Positions 45,018 through 54,621 of a DNA stretch of 64,000 nucleotides are shown here, piece by piece. Location of the stretch: positions 265,674 through 329,673 of the forward strand of contig NZ_NKQJ01000003.1 of NCBI RefSeq assembly GCF_002312815.1. Reading direction: 5' to 3'. Numbering within the stretch: position 1 is the first letter of the stretch; each line of letters opens with the position of its first letter. The notes below the pieces were generated by a model. The model did no database searches. It saw nothing but the letters and a program-made list of their open reading frames with translations, and was not told where the DNA came from. The translations under genes and the position numbers were made by a program. Source of the stretch: Agaribacterium haliotis (GTDB lineage Bacteria > Pseudomonadota > Gammaproteobacteria > Pseudomonadales > Cellvibrionaceae).

Positions 45018-45232
45018 GCTCTTATCTACTCTTAGCGGCTGCCTTTGCCTGCGCCTATTCCCACCAGTATATTTCTCTTGGTGTACACCCTGAGTACAAC
45101 AAGCCCTAGCAAAGGATTTTTACCCAACAACACGCTACAATCGCGCACCGTGGCACGCACTATGCGTAACAAACGCAAGCCCAAACCATAAGAAGCCAAC
45201 GTCTCGGCCACTTTTTGCAGCATAGGGAATTC

Positions 45233-46777
45233 ATGTCTTATTTCATACGTATCGCGCTTATCGTCGGCGCAAGTTTGTTTTTTAGTGGCGCCGCGCACGC
45301 CGAACAAAGCTTTAGCGAGTGCATGAAGATCGAAGGCCAGGGCCTCGACTACTGCGCCGACCAAGCCGTGGCACCGGTGAGTAACTGGATCGCCAGCAAA
45401 GTTTTTTACGAAATACCGATCGGCGACGATATTAAGATCCGCTGGATTGTTATCTGGCTGATATTTGGTGCACTGTTTTTTACCTTCTACCTGCGTTTTG
45501 TCAGTATTTGGGGCTTTAAACACGCCATAGACTTAGTGCGAGGCAAATATGCCGATCCGCACAGCCCCGGTGAAGTCAGCCACTTTCAAGCCTTAACCAC
45601 CGCGCTGTCTGGCACTGTCGGCCTCGGCAATATCGCCGGCGTTGCCGTCGCCATCAGCCTCGGCGGCCCCGGCGCGACCTTTTGGATGATATTAGCCGGC
45701 CTGCTCGGTATGAGTTCCAAATTCGCCGAGTGCACACTCGGTGTTAAATACCGCATGTACCACAGCGACGGTTCCGTCAGCGGCGGCCCCAAGTACTACT
45801 TAACCACGGGCCTTGCCGAGCGCGGCCTGCCGAATGTCGGCAAAGTACTGGCGTTCTTTTTTGCGATCTGTTGCATCGGCGGCGCTATCGGTGCCGGCAA
45901 TATGTTTCAGTCCAACCAGGCTTTTGCGATGACCTTGCAGGCAACTGGTGGCGATGCCAGCCCACTGGCCGGCAAAGGTTGGTTATTTGGTTTGGTGATT
46001 GCAATCCTGGTGGCCTTTGTGATTATTGGCGGCATTCGCTCAATCGCGCGCGTTACCGCCAGGTTGGTTCCGCTGATGGCTAGCATCTATGTGCTCACCG
46101 CGCTGGTTATATTGCTGAGTAACTTCAGCCAGATCCCCGATGCCTTTGGCCTGATTATCAAAGGCGCGTTTGCGCCCGAGGGCGTTGTCGGCGGTTTTAT
46201 CGGCGCAATGATTCAGGGTTTTCAGCGCGCGGGTTTTTCCAACGAAGCGGGTTTTGGTTCCGCCGCCATCGCCCACAGTGCCGTTAAAACCAAAGAGCCG
46301 GCCACTGAGGGGTTTGTTGCCCTGCTTGAGCCGTTTATTGATACCGTGGTGATCTGCACCATGACGGCTTTGGTCATTATTATTACCGGCAGCTTAAACA
46401 GCAGCGCAGAGCTCAGCGGCGTGGCTTTAACCGCTTCGGCTTTCTCGTCGGTGTTCCCGTGGTTCGAAGTCGTATTAGCAATAGCCGTTGTGCTGTTTGC
46501 AATCTCGACCATGCTGAGCTGGTCGTATTACGGCTCTATCAGCTGGGGCTTTTTATTTGGTCACAGCAAGGTAGCCAAATACAGCTTTAAAGTATTATTT
46601 TGCTTATTTATTGTGCTCGGTGCGATGGCGAGTCTCGGCAATGTCATCACCTTTTCCGACTCGATGGTATTTTTGATGAGCTTATTTAATATCGCCGGCC
46701 TCTATTTACTCGCACCGGTCATACGCCAAGAAGTGCAAAGCTACAAACAGCGCATGGGCCAAGCCGGCAGCGACTAA
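45233..46777 (+). CDS. Alanine/glycine:cation symporter family protein
   Basis: Na+-coupled amino acid importer of the AGCS family. From ATG 45233 it has 514 residues. The permease core is recognised by GTVGLGNIAGVAVAISLGGPGATFWM, the NEAGFGSAAIAHSAVKTKEP segment and the C-terminal WSYYGSISWGFLFGHSKVAKY. About ten transmembrane segments follow. Unusually, a signal-peptide-like segment (FIRIALIVGASLFFSGAAHA) and a Cys-containing extracellular stretch of some 50 residues precede the first core helix. The substrate is probably alanine or glycine. Confidence 0.93.
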   Translation: MSYFIRIALIVGASLFFSGAAHAEQSFSECMKIEGQGLDYCADQAVAPVSNWIASKVFYEIPIGDDIKIRWIVIWLIFGALFFTFYLRFVSIWGFKHAIDLVRGKYADPHSPGEVSHFQALTTALSGTVGLGNIAGVAVAISLGGPGATFWMILAGLLGMSSKFAECTLGVKYRMYHSDGSVSGGPKYYLTTGLAERGLPNVGKVLAFFFAICCIGGAIGAGNMFQSNQAFAMTLQATGGDASPLAGKGWLFGLVIAILVAFVIIGGIRSIARVTARLVPLMASIYVLTALVILLSNFSQIPDAFGLIIKGAFAPEGVVGGFIGAMIQGFQRAGFSNEAGFGSAAIAHSAVKTKEPATEGFVALLEPFIDTVVICTMTALVIIITGSLNSSAELSGVALTASAFSSVFPWFEVVLAIAVVLFAISTMLSWSYYGSISWGFLFGHSKVAKYSFKVLFCLFIVLGAMASLGNVITFSDSMVFLMSLFNIAGLYLLAPVIRQEVQSYKQRMGQAGSD

Positions 46778-46809
46778 CTGCCCGCCCACTTGCTGTATTA
46801 TCAACAGCA

Positions 46810-47916
46810 TCAATGCATTGCCCGGGCGCCGCGAGCGGGGGCAATGCTAAAGCTGTTTTTGCCCGCCCCTTTGACTTTGTACAGCGCCGCGTCTGCCCGG
46901 CGCAATGCCTGTGTCAGGCGCTCGTCGCCGACACTCAGGCTCGCCCCGATGCTAATACGCGGCTGCCAAAAACACTCCGCGGTCAGTTGCACAGGCTCAG
47001 TCAGGGCCGTGTGCAAGCGTGTGAGCAATAGCTGTAAACCCTCTAGCTCTGCCGGGCTGTGTAAAACTGCGGTAAATTCATCGCCGCCCAGGCGCGCCGC
47101 CACATCAACTTCGCGCAGCTGCTTCTGCAGTACCTTAGCCACATGCTGCAAAGCCAGGTCACCAACGTCGTGGCCCCAGCTGTCATTGAGGTTTTTAAAC
47201 TCATCGACATCCATGTACAGCAGCGCACAGGCTTCGCCGCTGCGACGACAGCGACTGAGCTCGGCCTCAGCGCGGTCAACAAAACAGCGGCGGTTGGCAA
47301 TGCCGGTCAGCTCATCAGTAAACGCCAGGTTGCTTAAGCTCTGTCGCTCCTGCGCCAGTTCATCGAGCAAATTACTCAGCGCCGACACCAGCTGCTCATC
47401 GCCCACCTCAACCCGGTGAGCAAGGTCGTGCTCGCTGGCAACTGCGCGGGCGACTTCCTCAAGATCGGCCATGCGCTGAGCCTGTACTTTCTTGGCGGCG
47501 GCGAGCACCAGTGCGTGCTCCGCCTGCGCCGGCAGCGGCGGTACGTAAACTTTACCGGCAATTACCTCGGCCACGGCCCCGGCCAACTCACTTGGGTTCA
47601 AGGTTTTGGGCACAAAACCGGCTGCGCCTTCACCGAGCGCGGTAAGAATTTGTTTCACATCGCTCTCGCCGCTGATCATGATCACCGGCAGCGTCGGCCA
47701 ACTGCTTTTGATCTGGGCCATAAGCTGCAGGCCATTGTCATCGCCCAGGTGCAGATCGAGAGCAACAATGTCGATATCGCCGTGAAGATTAAGCGCCGCG
47801 AGCGCTTCTTGTGCATTTTGGGCGTGCACCACCTCGCTAAACTGCAGGCGCATTTTAAGCAGCATCTCAAGGCCGTGACGGAACAGGCTGTGATCATCAA
47901 CTAACAGAGCTTTCAT
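46810..47916 (-). CDS. Response regulator with GGDEF domain (diguanylate cyclase)
   Basis: A 368-residue protein from ATG 47916 (MKALLVDDHSLFRHGLEML). Residues 1-125 form a NarL-like receiver with acidic VDDH, a phosphoacceptor in ALDLHLGDDNG, and K in GFVPKTLNPSEL. A helical linker follows. Residues 200-360 form a GGDEF domain with DELTGIANRRCF and active site AARLGGDEFTAVL. It is predicted to make c-di-GMP when phosphorylated. It is divergent from the H-NOX/kinase/response regulator genes by 129 bases, and is a candidate target of that kinase. Confidence 0.94.
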   Translation of the reverse strand: MKALLVDDHSLFRHGLEMLLKMRLQFSEVVHAQNAQEALAALNLHGDIDIVALDLHLGDDNGLQLMAQIKSSWPTLPVIMISGESDVKQILTALGEGAAGFVPKTLNPSELAGAVAEVIAGKVYVPPLPAQAEHALVLAAAKKVQAQRMADLEEVARAVASEHDLAHRVEVGDEQLVSALSNLLDELAQERQSLSNLAFTDELTGIANRRCFVDRAEAELSRCRRSGEACALLYMDVDEFKNLNDSWGHDVGDLALQHVAKVLQKQLREVDVAARLGGDEFTAVLHSPAELEGLQLLLTRLHTALTEPVQLTAECFWQPRISIGASLSVGDERLTQALRRADAALYKVKGAGKNSFSIAPARGARAMH

Positions 47917-48045
47917 GGGCGTCCTAGCCACATCTTTTTTGTAATGCACTAACTATGATTGATGTGCATACACTTGGCAAATGTGCTCACAACAGTTAAT
48001 CACTTCTATACTAAAAACACGCTAACTTACACGATGGGCGCCGAC

Positions 48046-48591
48046 ATGAAAGGCATAGTCTTCACCGAGTTTATGGAGATGGTCGAACAAAACTGGGGTG
48101 TGGACATGGTCGACGATCTGATCGACAGTGTCGCCCCCGAATCCGGCGGCGCCTACACCAGTGTTGCCAGCTACGACTACGAAGAGCTGGTCGCCTATGT
48201 TGCCGAGTTGTCAAAACGAACCCAGCAGCAAGCGCCGGCACTAGTACACGCCTTTGGCAACTTTTTAGCGGCTTCGTTTGTAAAAAAGTTCCGCAGTTTT
48301 TTTGATGAAGCCGGCGACTGCTTCAGCTTGCTAAAAAAAATCGACGATCACATTCACGTAGAAGTGCGCAAGCTTTACCCAGACGCCGAACTGCCGAAGT
48401 TCAGCTACGAACAAGCCAGTGACAGCAGCCTAATTCTGCACTACGAAAGCAGCCGCCAGCTTGCAGATCTGGCCCACGGGTTAATCGAGGGCTGTGCCCG
48501 GCACTACGGCGAACAGCTTAAGATTGAACGCAGTGGTAGCTTAGTCGACGGCCTTAGCCGCGAAGATTTTGTGCTGAGCAAACTCAGCTAA
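48046..48591 (+). CDS. H-NOX heme nitric-oxide/oxygen-binding protein
   Basis: Heme-based sensor that binds NO and alters the activity of a partner kinase. From ATG 48046 (MKGIVFTEFMEMVEQNWG, the family start; ATG 48034 is an alternative) it has 181 residues. The heme ligand His lies in DHIHVEVRKLYPDAELP (His104), and the conserved Y-x-S-x-R heme-propionate clamp is YESSR at 133-137. It lies 17 bases upstream of a hybrid kinase, the usual partner. The distal pocket shows no obvious Tyr for oxygen binding, so it is probably NO-selective; that is inference. Confidence 0.95.
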   Translation: MKGIVFTEFMEMVEQNWGVDMVDDLIDSVAPESGGAYTSVASYDYEELVAYVAELSKRTQQQAPALVHAFGNFLAASFVKKFRSFFDEAGDCFSLLKKIDDHIHVEVRKLYPDAELPKFSYEQASDSSLILHYESSRQLADLAHGLIEGCARHYGEQLKIERSGSLVDGLSREDFVLSKLS

Positions 48592-48608
48592 GGATTTGGG
48601 GCGGCCGG

Positions 48609-50963
48609 GTGGAAGAAAGAATTACTCGCCTTCAGCGGCGCCTCGAGCGCGAAAAACAAGCCCGCCTGCAGGCCGAAGCCCTGCTTGAAGAAAAAAGCCG
48701 CGAGCTGTTTGTCATTCACGAACACGAACATGAACTTGCGCAAAACCTCGAGCGCCAGGTGCAAGAGCGCACCAAAGAACTTGAAGTCGCCCGCGATGAA
48801 GCCCTCGCCAGCGTCAAAGCCAAAAGTTTGTTTCTGGCGAATATGAGCCATGAAATACGCACGCCGATGAACGGCGTACTCGGCATGCTGCGCGCGCTTA
48901 AAGGCTGCACAGACCCGAACAAACAAAACAAACTGATTGCCACCGCTATGCAAAGTGGCGAGTTGCTGGTTTCTATCATCAATAACATTCTCGAGTTTTC
49001 CAAACTCGACAGTGTTGAACTACAGCTTGAAGACATCGATTTTAATCTCGGCCGCGCGATTGAAGATGTTGTGCACAGCTTTGTTGCAAACGCCCATATC
49101 AAAGGCCTGGATGTCATTACCGCCATAGACCCAGACCTGCCTATGCAAGTCAAAGGCGATGTCACGCGCATTAAACAAGTCGTCGGCAATTTAATAAACA
49201 ACGCCATTAAATTCACCGAACACGGCGAAATATGTATCGGCGCCCACTACACCGAAGAGGGCTACACGCGCATTTTTGTCTCCGATACCGGTATTGGCCT
49301 GAATGAAACCCAACAGAAAAACATCTTTAAAGCCTTTGGCCAGGCCGATACATCGACAACCCGCCAGTACGGCGGCACCGGCCTGGGTTTGAGTATCAGC
49401 GCCAAAATCGTTCGCCAGTTCGGCTCGCGTATAGAGCTGTATTCCAAGCCCGGCCAAGGCTCAACGTTTTTGTTTGACCTCGACCTGGTAACGACAAATA
49501 CCGACAGCTACGTCGACCTTTATGGCGAACAGCTGCAAGATCACATTGTGGTTTTTGTCAGCCTGAGCAAGGCTCGCAAGCAATTTTATCAGCGCTGCTT
49601 TGTTAAGCTCGGCGCTCGCGCTTTTATATCGATAAGTTCACTGGGTGAATTTCAACCGGCGCCTGAATTAAAAAACCAAGCCCATCTGATTTTGCTTGAC
49701 CACGATGAACTCAAAGACCTGGACATCAGCCTTGCGGCACTCGAACAACTCGAACTGAGCAATGTTGATGTTATTAATATCAGCCGCTATCACGACAATG
49801 AACAGAGCAATAAGCGCGGCCTTAAACACCTGTGCAAACCCGTCTGTCACGCTGAACTCTACCAGTGCCTGACCGGTAAAAGCTTCGACAACGAACACAC
49901 AAGCCAGCAGCACTACAATTTTTTTGGCAAGCGCCTGCTTGTGGTTGACGACAACTACATCAATCTGCAGGTGGCCAAAGAACTGTTTGAAAGTGTCGGC
50001 TTTCAAGTGGAGTTTGCACTTAGTGGTATCGATGCCATTGAAATGCTGCAGCACCTGGACGTCGATCTTGTACTAATGGATATCCAGATGCCGGAAATGG
50101 ATGGTTTAAGCGCATGTAAAAAAATTCGCAAACTCAGTGAGCGACACCAGCAGCTACCCATTGTCGCTATGACTGCGCACGCCATGGCCGAAGACAGGGA
50201 AAAAAGCCTTGATGCCGGCATGAACGAACATCTAACTAAACCGATAGAGCCCGAGCTTGCCCTGCCAACGTTGGCGGCGCTGCTCAAAGTGAAGACCATG
50301 AGTGAAAACAAAGCGAGCACCTTAAGCCGCGGTGATAACAGCGAGCTGCCCGCGCTCGAGGGCTTTAATTTAGAAGCGGCGCTTAAGCGCCTGCGCGGTA
50401 ACTGGCAGCGGCTAAAAAAGCTACTGCTGTCATTTATCAACAACAATAGCGATGCCGATCAGCGCATGCAAACGCTGTTAGACAGCGGCGATTACGAAAA
50501 AGCAGAGCGCCTCGCCCACCAACTAAAAGGCGCCGGTGCCAACTTAGGCGCCGAGGGCTTAAGTCAGCTCGCAGCGAGTATCGAACAGTTCTTGAAAGAA
50601 AATAATCACGGCGCAGCGTACAGCCTGCTCAATGAGCTAAGTTTAGAAATTCAGCGCCTAAAGCAACTACAGGCCAAGCTGCTGAACAACAGTGAACACG
50701 ATGAAAAAAAACGCCCGGTAGAAAACAGTGCCAACAAGCAAGTACTTTGCGAACTACTGCAAAGCATTCATAGCTCGGTCGCTTTTGATCTGGCCCAGAC
50801 GATGACAGCAATCGAAGAACTGAAACAAGTGTGCCAAGGCAGCGCACTGCAGGCATTTAGCGAAGACCTGGAACAGGCTTTCGAAAACCTCGACACCAAA
50901 AAAGTCGGCGAACTTGCCGAGCACCAATTACAACAGTTACTCGCAGATTACAGCCATGGCTAA
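48609..50963 (+). CDS. H-NOX-associated hybrid histidine kinase
   Basis: A 784-residue soluble kinase starting at GTG 48609. A long N-terminal coiled coil (residues 1-70) stands in place of a membrane sensor. HisKA has NMSHEIRTPMNG (His81), then HATPase motifs NAIKFTEHGEI, DTGIGL and GTGLGLSIS. A degenerate middle segment follows that looks like an inactive receiver, then a REC domain with LMDIQMPEMDG (Asp491), and a C-terminal Hpt domain with LAHQLKGAGANLG (His637). It is thus a complete phosphorelay chain. The stop overlaps the start of the next response regulator by 8 bases. Confidence 0.95.
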   Translation: MEERITRLQRRLEREKQARLQAEALLEEKSRELFVIHEHEHELAQNLERQVQERTKELEVARDEALASVKAKSLFLANMSHEIRTPMNGVLGMLRALKGCTDPNKQNKLIATAMQSGELLVSIINNILEFSKLDSVELQLEDIDFNLGRAIEDVVHSFVANAHIKGLDVITAIDPDLPMQVKGDVTRIKQVVGNLINNAIKFTEHGEICIGAHYTEEGYTRIFVSDTGIGLNETQQKNIFKAFGQADTSTTRQYGGTGLGLSISAKIVRQFGSRIELYSKPGQGSTFLFDLDLVTTNTDSYVDLYGEQLQDHIVVFVSLSKARKQFYQRCFVKLGARAFISISSLGEFQPAPELKNQAHLILLDHDELKDLDISLAALEQLELSNVDVINISRYHDNEQSNKRGLKHLCKPVCHAELYQCLTGKSFDNEHTSQQHYNFFGKRLLVVDDNYINLQVAKELFESVGFQVEFALSGIDAIEMLQHLDVDLVLMDIQMPEMDGLSACKKIRKLSERHQQLPIVAMTAHAMAEDREKSLDAGMNEHLTKPIEPELALPTLAALLKVKTMSENKASTLSRGDNSELPALEGFNLEAALKRLRGNWQRLKKLLLSFINNNSDADQRMQTLLDSGDYEKAERLAHQLKGAGANLGAEGLSQLAASIEQFLKENNHGAAYSLLNELSLEIQRLKQLQAKLLNNSEHDEKKRPVENSANKQVLCELLQSIHSSVAFDLAQTMTAIEELKQVCQGSALQAFSEDLEQAFENLDTKKVGELAEHQLQQLLADYSHG

Positions 50964-52098
50964 CAATAAACTGATCATATCGATTATCGACGACAACCCC
51001 AGCGACATCCAACTGCTGATCGACACACTTAAAGACAACTATCAAGTCAACGCAGCCTTAAGCGCCAAAGAAGCCTTTGCCCAGTACCAGCAGCAGCAAC
51101 CAGACCTAATTCTGCTGGATATTAATATGCCCGACATCGACGGTTACGAAGCGTGCCGCCAGCTAAAAGACAACTCAGAACTCAAGCACATCGATATCAT
51201 TTTTTTATCGGCCAATGATCACACTGACGAAATCATTAAAGGCCTAGAGCTTGGTGCACTGGATTACATTGTCAAACCCTACGATACGGAGCTTCTGTTA
51301 CATAAAATCAAAGCAGCTGTCGATCGGCTCGAGTCAACCAAGCAGCTTCAACAGCAAGCCCAGGAGGCCAATCAAATTGTCTATACCATGCTCGGAGAAA
51401 GTGCGGGTCTTAGCACCACCATCAACTACTTTCGCGACTGCTTTTCGGCCGGTACTTTAGACAACCTGGCCGATGCAACCATCAATGCCTTTAACAGTAT
51501 TAATCTTAACGCCGTACTGTATTTCCATATCAGTGCAGAGCAACTTATGCGCTCGTGTAATGGTGAAATAACCAGCTTGGAAAAAGAACTGTTAAAACGC
51601 TTCAGCAGTGCCCAAGAGCCCTTTTTTGAACAGGGTGAACGCTTGTTTATTGTTCAAAAACAACTAGTTGTCTTAATAAAAAATATGCCGACAGACAGCG
51701 ACAAGCGCGGCTCTCTCAAAGATCACTTAATGACTCTGCTCGAAGGCTGCAGTGCCAAACTTGCACACTTTAGTAAACTCAACGAAACATCTGGCCAAAA
51801 GCTGCAAAAAATCAAGCGTGCCATTGCCGAGGCTCAGCGCACACTAGTGGATATTCAAGCCCAGGAAGAGCAACACAAAAAACGCAGCATGGCCCTGGTT
51901 GATGACATGATTGCCGAAATGGAAAAAAGTTTTTTCAGCATGGGCTTAAGTGACGCGCAGGAGAGAGAGCTGCTGGCGATTTTATCGCGCACCGGCCAGC
52001 TGCAGCTCGAACACATGGAGCTTGGCCTCGAACTCGACGAGCGTGTGAAGCGCTGTGTTATTCAGTTGTCAAAGGCGGCAACGGATGCGCTGAACTAA
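50956..52098 (+). CDS. Response regulator with unrecognised C-terminal output
   Basis: From ATG 50956 it has 380 residues. The N-terminal receiver (1-125) carries IIDDNPSD, LILLDINMPDIDG (Asp55) and YIVKPYD. The C-terminal 250 residues have no HTH, GGDEF, EAL or HD-GYP signature. They contain a globular region around NYFRDCFSAGTLDNLADATINAFNSIN (GAF-like at best), an AQRTLVDIQAQEEQHKKRS coiled-coil segment and a helical end. It is co-translated with the H-NOX kinase and so is the likely phosphorelay end point; output unknown. Confidence 0.88.
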   Translation: MANNKLIISIIDDNPSDIQLLIDTLKDNYQVNAALSAKEAFAQYQQQQPDLILLDINMPDIDGYEACRQLKDNSELKHIDIIFLSANDHTDEIIKGLELGALDYIVKPYDTELLLHKIKAAVDRLESTKQLQQQAQEANQIVYTMLGESAGLSTTINYFRDCFSAGTLDNLADATINAFNSINLNAVLYFHISAEQLMRSCNGEITSLEKELLKRFSSAQEPFFEQGERLFIVQKQLVVLIKNMPTDSDKRGSLKDHLMTLLEGCSAKLAHFSKLNETSGQKLQKIKRAIAEAQRTLVDIQAQEEQHKKRSMALVDDMIAEMEKSFFSMGLSDAQERELLAILSRTGQLQLEHMELGLELDERVKRCVIQLSKAATDALN

Positions 52099-52264
52099 CT
52101 ACAAAACCAGACACAGAAGCAGACATAGAAACAAGCAATACGCTAGTCAGGCCATCAATGGATTCCGCGGCTATTTGCGCCTTATCAATTTTATCCTAAG
52201 CCGCACACAAACATAGCTAAGTAAGCGCTAGACAAGCTCCTGCCTGTGCTCTTAGATTAGGCGT

Positions 52265-52987
52265 ATGAAAGCCATGCTCCACTCTTTTATCAGCAGCCTG
52301 CGCGACCTGGCTCCAATTATCGCGGTCATCGCCTTTTTCCAGCTAGTGGTGCTGCGCAGCATGCTGCCCGATATATTATCTTTGCTCGGCGGCGTGTTTA
52401 TGGTTGCCGTCGGTCTTAGCTTATTTATCCGCGGCCTCGAACTCGGCCTATTTCCCATCGGTGAAAGCATGGCCTACGCCTTTGCCAAAAAAGGCAGCGC
52501 TTTTTGGTTAATGGCTTTTGCCTTTTGCCTCGGCTTTGGCACTACCGTCGCCGAACCTGCATTGATTGCGGTATCGACCGAAGCTGCCAAAGTCGCCGCT
52601 GCCGCCGGAGAAATAGAATCGAGCAAACAGGCCCAAAGTGCCTATGCAACAGGGCTGCGCATGACAGTTGCCTTCAGCGTTGGCCTCGCCATAGTTATCG
52701 GTGTGTGGCGCATACTAAAAGGCTGGCCAATACAGTACCTGATCATTGCTGGCTATATCATTGTTGTCAGCCTGACTTTTTTTGCGCCCAAAGAAATTAT
52801 CGGCATCGCCTATGACAGTGGCGGTGTCACCACCTCAACCATCACTGTGCCGCTGGTTACCGCACTCGGCGTTGGCCTCGCCTCATCCATTAAAGGCCGC
52901 AACCCCATGCTCGACGGTTTTGGCCTGATCGCTTTTGCATCGCTGACGCCGATGATATTTGTGATGATTTACGGCATGGTTTTATAG
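52265..52987 (+). CDS. DUF1538 integral membrane protein, first of a pair
   Basis: A 240-residue protein with about six or seven hydrophobic segments. The DUF1538 hallmark is [14 protein letters not shown] in the middle and [18 protein letters not shown] near the C-terminus, followed by [14 protein letters not shown]. The family is predicted to be a transporter of unknown substrate. The first ATG is used; a second ATG three codons later is possible. It is 17 bases from the next DUF1538 gene, then come PII-like and CBS genes, all on one strand and mostly overlapping. Confidence 0.87.
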   Translation: MKAMLHSFISSLRDLAPIIAVIAFFQLVVLRSMLPDILSLLGGVFMVAVGLSLFIRGLELGLFPIGESMAYAFAKKGSAFWLMAFAFCLGFGTTVAEPALIAVSTEAAKVAAAAGEIESSKQAQSAYATGLRMTVAFSVGLAIVIGVWRILKGWPIQYLIIAGYIIVVSLTFFAPKEIIGIAYDSGGVTTSTITVPLVTALGVGLASSIKGRNPMLDGFGLIAFASLTPMIFVMIYGMVL

Positions 52988-53004
52988 GCGGTGGGCACAT
53001 AACA

Positions 53005-53796
53005 ATGCTTTTTATCAGCGACTTTTTAACGACCTTTGCCAGCACCGTGCGCGATGTACTACCTATCGCCGCCATTATTCTCGGCTTTCAGCTATTTGTT
53101 ATTCGCAAAAAGCTGCCGGCCTGGCCGCGCTTGCTTGGCGGTTTTATTCTGGTGATCGTCGGTCTCAGTTTTTTCCTGCTCGGGCTTGAGCGTGCACTAT
53201 TTCCTATTGGCCGCTTAATGGCCACCCAACTGATTGAGCTTGGCGAAAGCAGCGGTGGCTTTTTATGGGTGTATTTATTTGCCTTTGCGATCGGCGCCAG
53301 CACAACCATTGCCGAGCCGTCCTTAATTGCCGTGGCGATGAAAGCCAACCAGGTCAGTGGCGGTGCCATCGGTGTCTGGGGCCTGCGTATCGCCGTCGCC
53401 ATCGGGGTGGCCATCGGCATTGCCCTGGGCGCCTGGCGCATTGTCAGCGGTTATCCCATTCACTGGTTTATTATCGCAGGCTACATCGTTGTCGTGATTC
53501 AAACTCTGCTAGCACCGAAGTTGATTATTCCGCTGGCCTACGACAGCGGCGGTGTCACCACCTCAACCGTTACCGTGCCGCTGGTGGCAGCACTTGGGCT
53601 TGGCCTGGCGGAAAATATTGACGGGCGCAGCGCACTGATCGACGGTTTTGGCCTGATTGCTTTTGCGTCGCTGTTTCCAATGATTACGGTAATGGCCTAC
53701 GCCCAGTTCGCCGAATTTAAACGCGCGCGACAAGCGGCCAACCTAACTACCTCAGCCACAAACACTCAAGCGGAGGACAACAGCAATGCGTTTTAA
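53005..53796 (+). CDS. DUF1538 integral membrane protein, second of a pair
   Basis: A 263-residue membrane protein clearly paralogous to the preceding one. It repeats [37 protein letters not shown] and [15 protein letters not shown]. It carries a short hydrophilic C-terminal tail (FAEFKRARQAANLTT...), which could contact the cytoplasmic PII-like or CBS partner. The gene overlaps the PII-like gene by 11 bases. The two DUF1538 proteins probably assemble as a heterodimer. Confidence 0.87.
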   Translation: MLFISDFLTTFASTVRDVLPIAAIILGFQLFVIRKKLPAWPRLLGGFILVIVGLSFFLLGLERALFPIGRLMATQLIELGESSGGFLWVYLFAFAIGASTTIAEPSLIAVAMKANQVSGGAIGVWGLRIAVAIGVAIGIALGAWRIVSGYPIHWFIIAGYIVVVIQTLLAPKLIIPLAYDSGGVTTSTVTVPLVAALGLGLAENIDGRSALIDGFGLIAFASLFPMITVMAYAQFAEFKRARQAANLTTSATNTQAEDNSNAF

Positions 53797-54136
53797 ACTA
53801 ATTATCGCCTTTGTTGAAGACGAGCGTACCGACGATGTGCTCGACGCCGCGCGCTCTGCCGGAGCAACCGGTTCGACCATTATCAACCACGCGCGCGGCG
53901 AAGGCTTAAAACCCAAAAGTACTTTTTTTGGCCTCAGCCTCGAGACTCAGCGCGATGTCTGCTTGTTTTTAGTTGAAGAGCACTTAAGTCGCCACATCCT
54001 CGAGACCATCGCCGAGGTCGGCGGTTTTGAACGCGATTCAAGCGCCGGCATAGCCATTCAAATTGATGTTGAAGACGCCGTCGGGGTCAGCCATCAAATT
54101 CAAGAGTTGAGCAGTAAAATTGAGGGGGAACTATGA
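53786..54136 (+). CDS. PII-like signalling protein
   Basis: A 116-residue protein with the ferredoxin-like PII fold: FKLIIAFVEDERTDDVLDAARSAGATGSTI at the start, where classic PII has the (K/R)xxxIxxxxL pattern, and a shortened T-loop-like segment ARGEGLKPKSTFFGL. No GlnB-type uridylylated Tyr is evident. Such PII-like proteins accompany transporters and respond to nucleotides or bicarbonate. Overlaps the preceding DUF1538 gene and the following CBS gene (ATGA). Confidence 0.83.
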   Translation: MRFKLIIAFVEDERTDDVLDAARSAGATGSTIINHARGEGLKPKSTFFGLSLETQRDVCLFLVEEHLSRHILETIAEVGGFERDSSAGIAIQIDVEDAVGVSHQIQELSSKIEGEL

Positions 54137-54546
54137 GCCATAAAAAAGTGCGCTGTCGCGATGTAATGAACCAGCGTTTTGCCATTGTCGACGGCCTGAT
54201 GACCGTCGCCGAAGCGCTGGCGATTATGAAAAAAAATAACTACAAAAAGGTCATTATTGAAAAGCGCGACAGCGGCGATGAATACGGCCAGGTGCAACTG
54301 AGCGATATCGCCAAACAGGTCATTGCCCTCGACCGCAACCCCGACCGCGTCAACCTCTACGAGATCATGGCCAAGCCGGTGATCGCCGTCCGGCCAGATA
54401 TGGACATCAAATACTGCGCGCGCTTATTTACCCGCTTTGGGCTCAGCTCTGCGCCGGTAATAGAAAACGAAGACGTAATAGGCATATGCTCTTATAACGA
54501 TATCGTCTTGAGCTGGCTCGACTACCTAGAATCCAGCGACAGTTAA
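54133..54546 (+). CDS. CBS-pair protein
   Basis: A 137-residue protein with two CBS units that bind adenosyl nucleotides. The first is around VRCRDVMNQRFAIVDGLMTVAEALAIM, the second around YEIMAKPVIAVRPDMDIKYCARLFTRFGLSSAPVIE, ending with GICSYNDIVLS. It is translationally coupled to the PII-like gene. I infer that it is an energy or nucleotide sensor that together with PII modulates the DUF1538 membrane pair. Confidence 0.92.
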   Translation: MSHKKVRCRDVMNQRFAIVDGLMTVAEALAIMKKNNYKKVIIEKRDSGDEYGQVQLSDIAKQVIALDRNPDRVNLYEIMAKPVIAVRPDMDIKYCARLFTRFGLSSAPVIENEDVIGICSYNDIVLSWLDYLESSDS

Positions 54547-54621
54547 TACACGTAGTTTGCTCTGCATGAGCGCCGGCATTACCTATAGTTAACAACATGC
54601 CTGCCGAACACGGAGAACACC

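Noticed and set aside
45032..45523. Minus-strand open frame overlapping the symporter start
   Set aside because: Low-complexity charged composition, antisense to a recognised gene.
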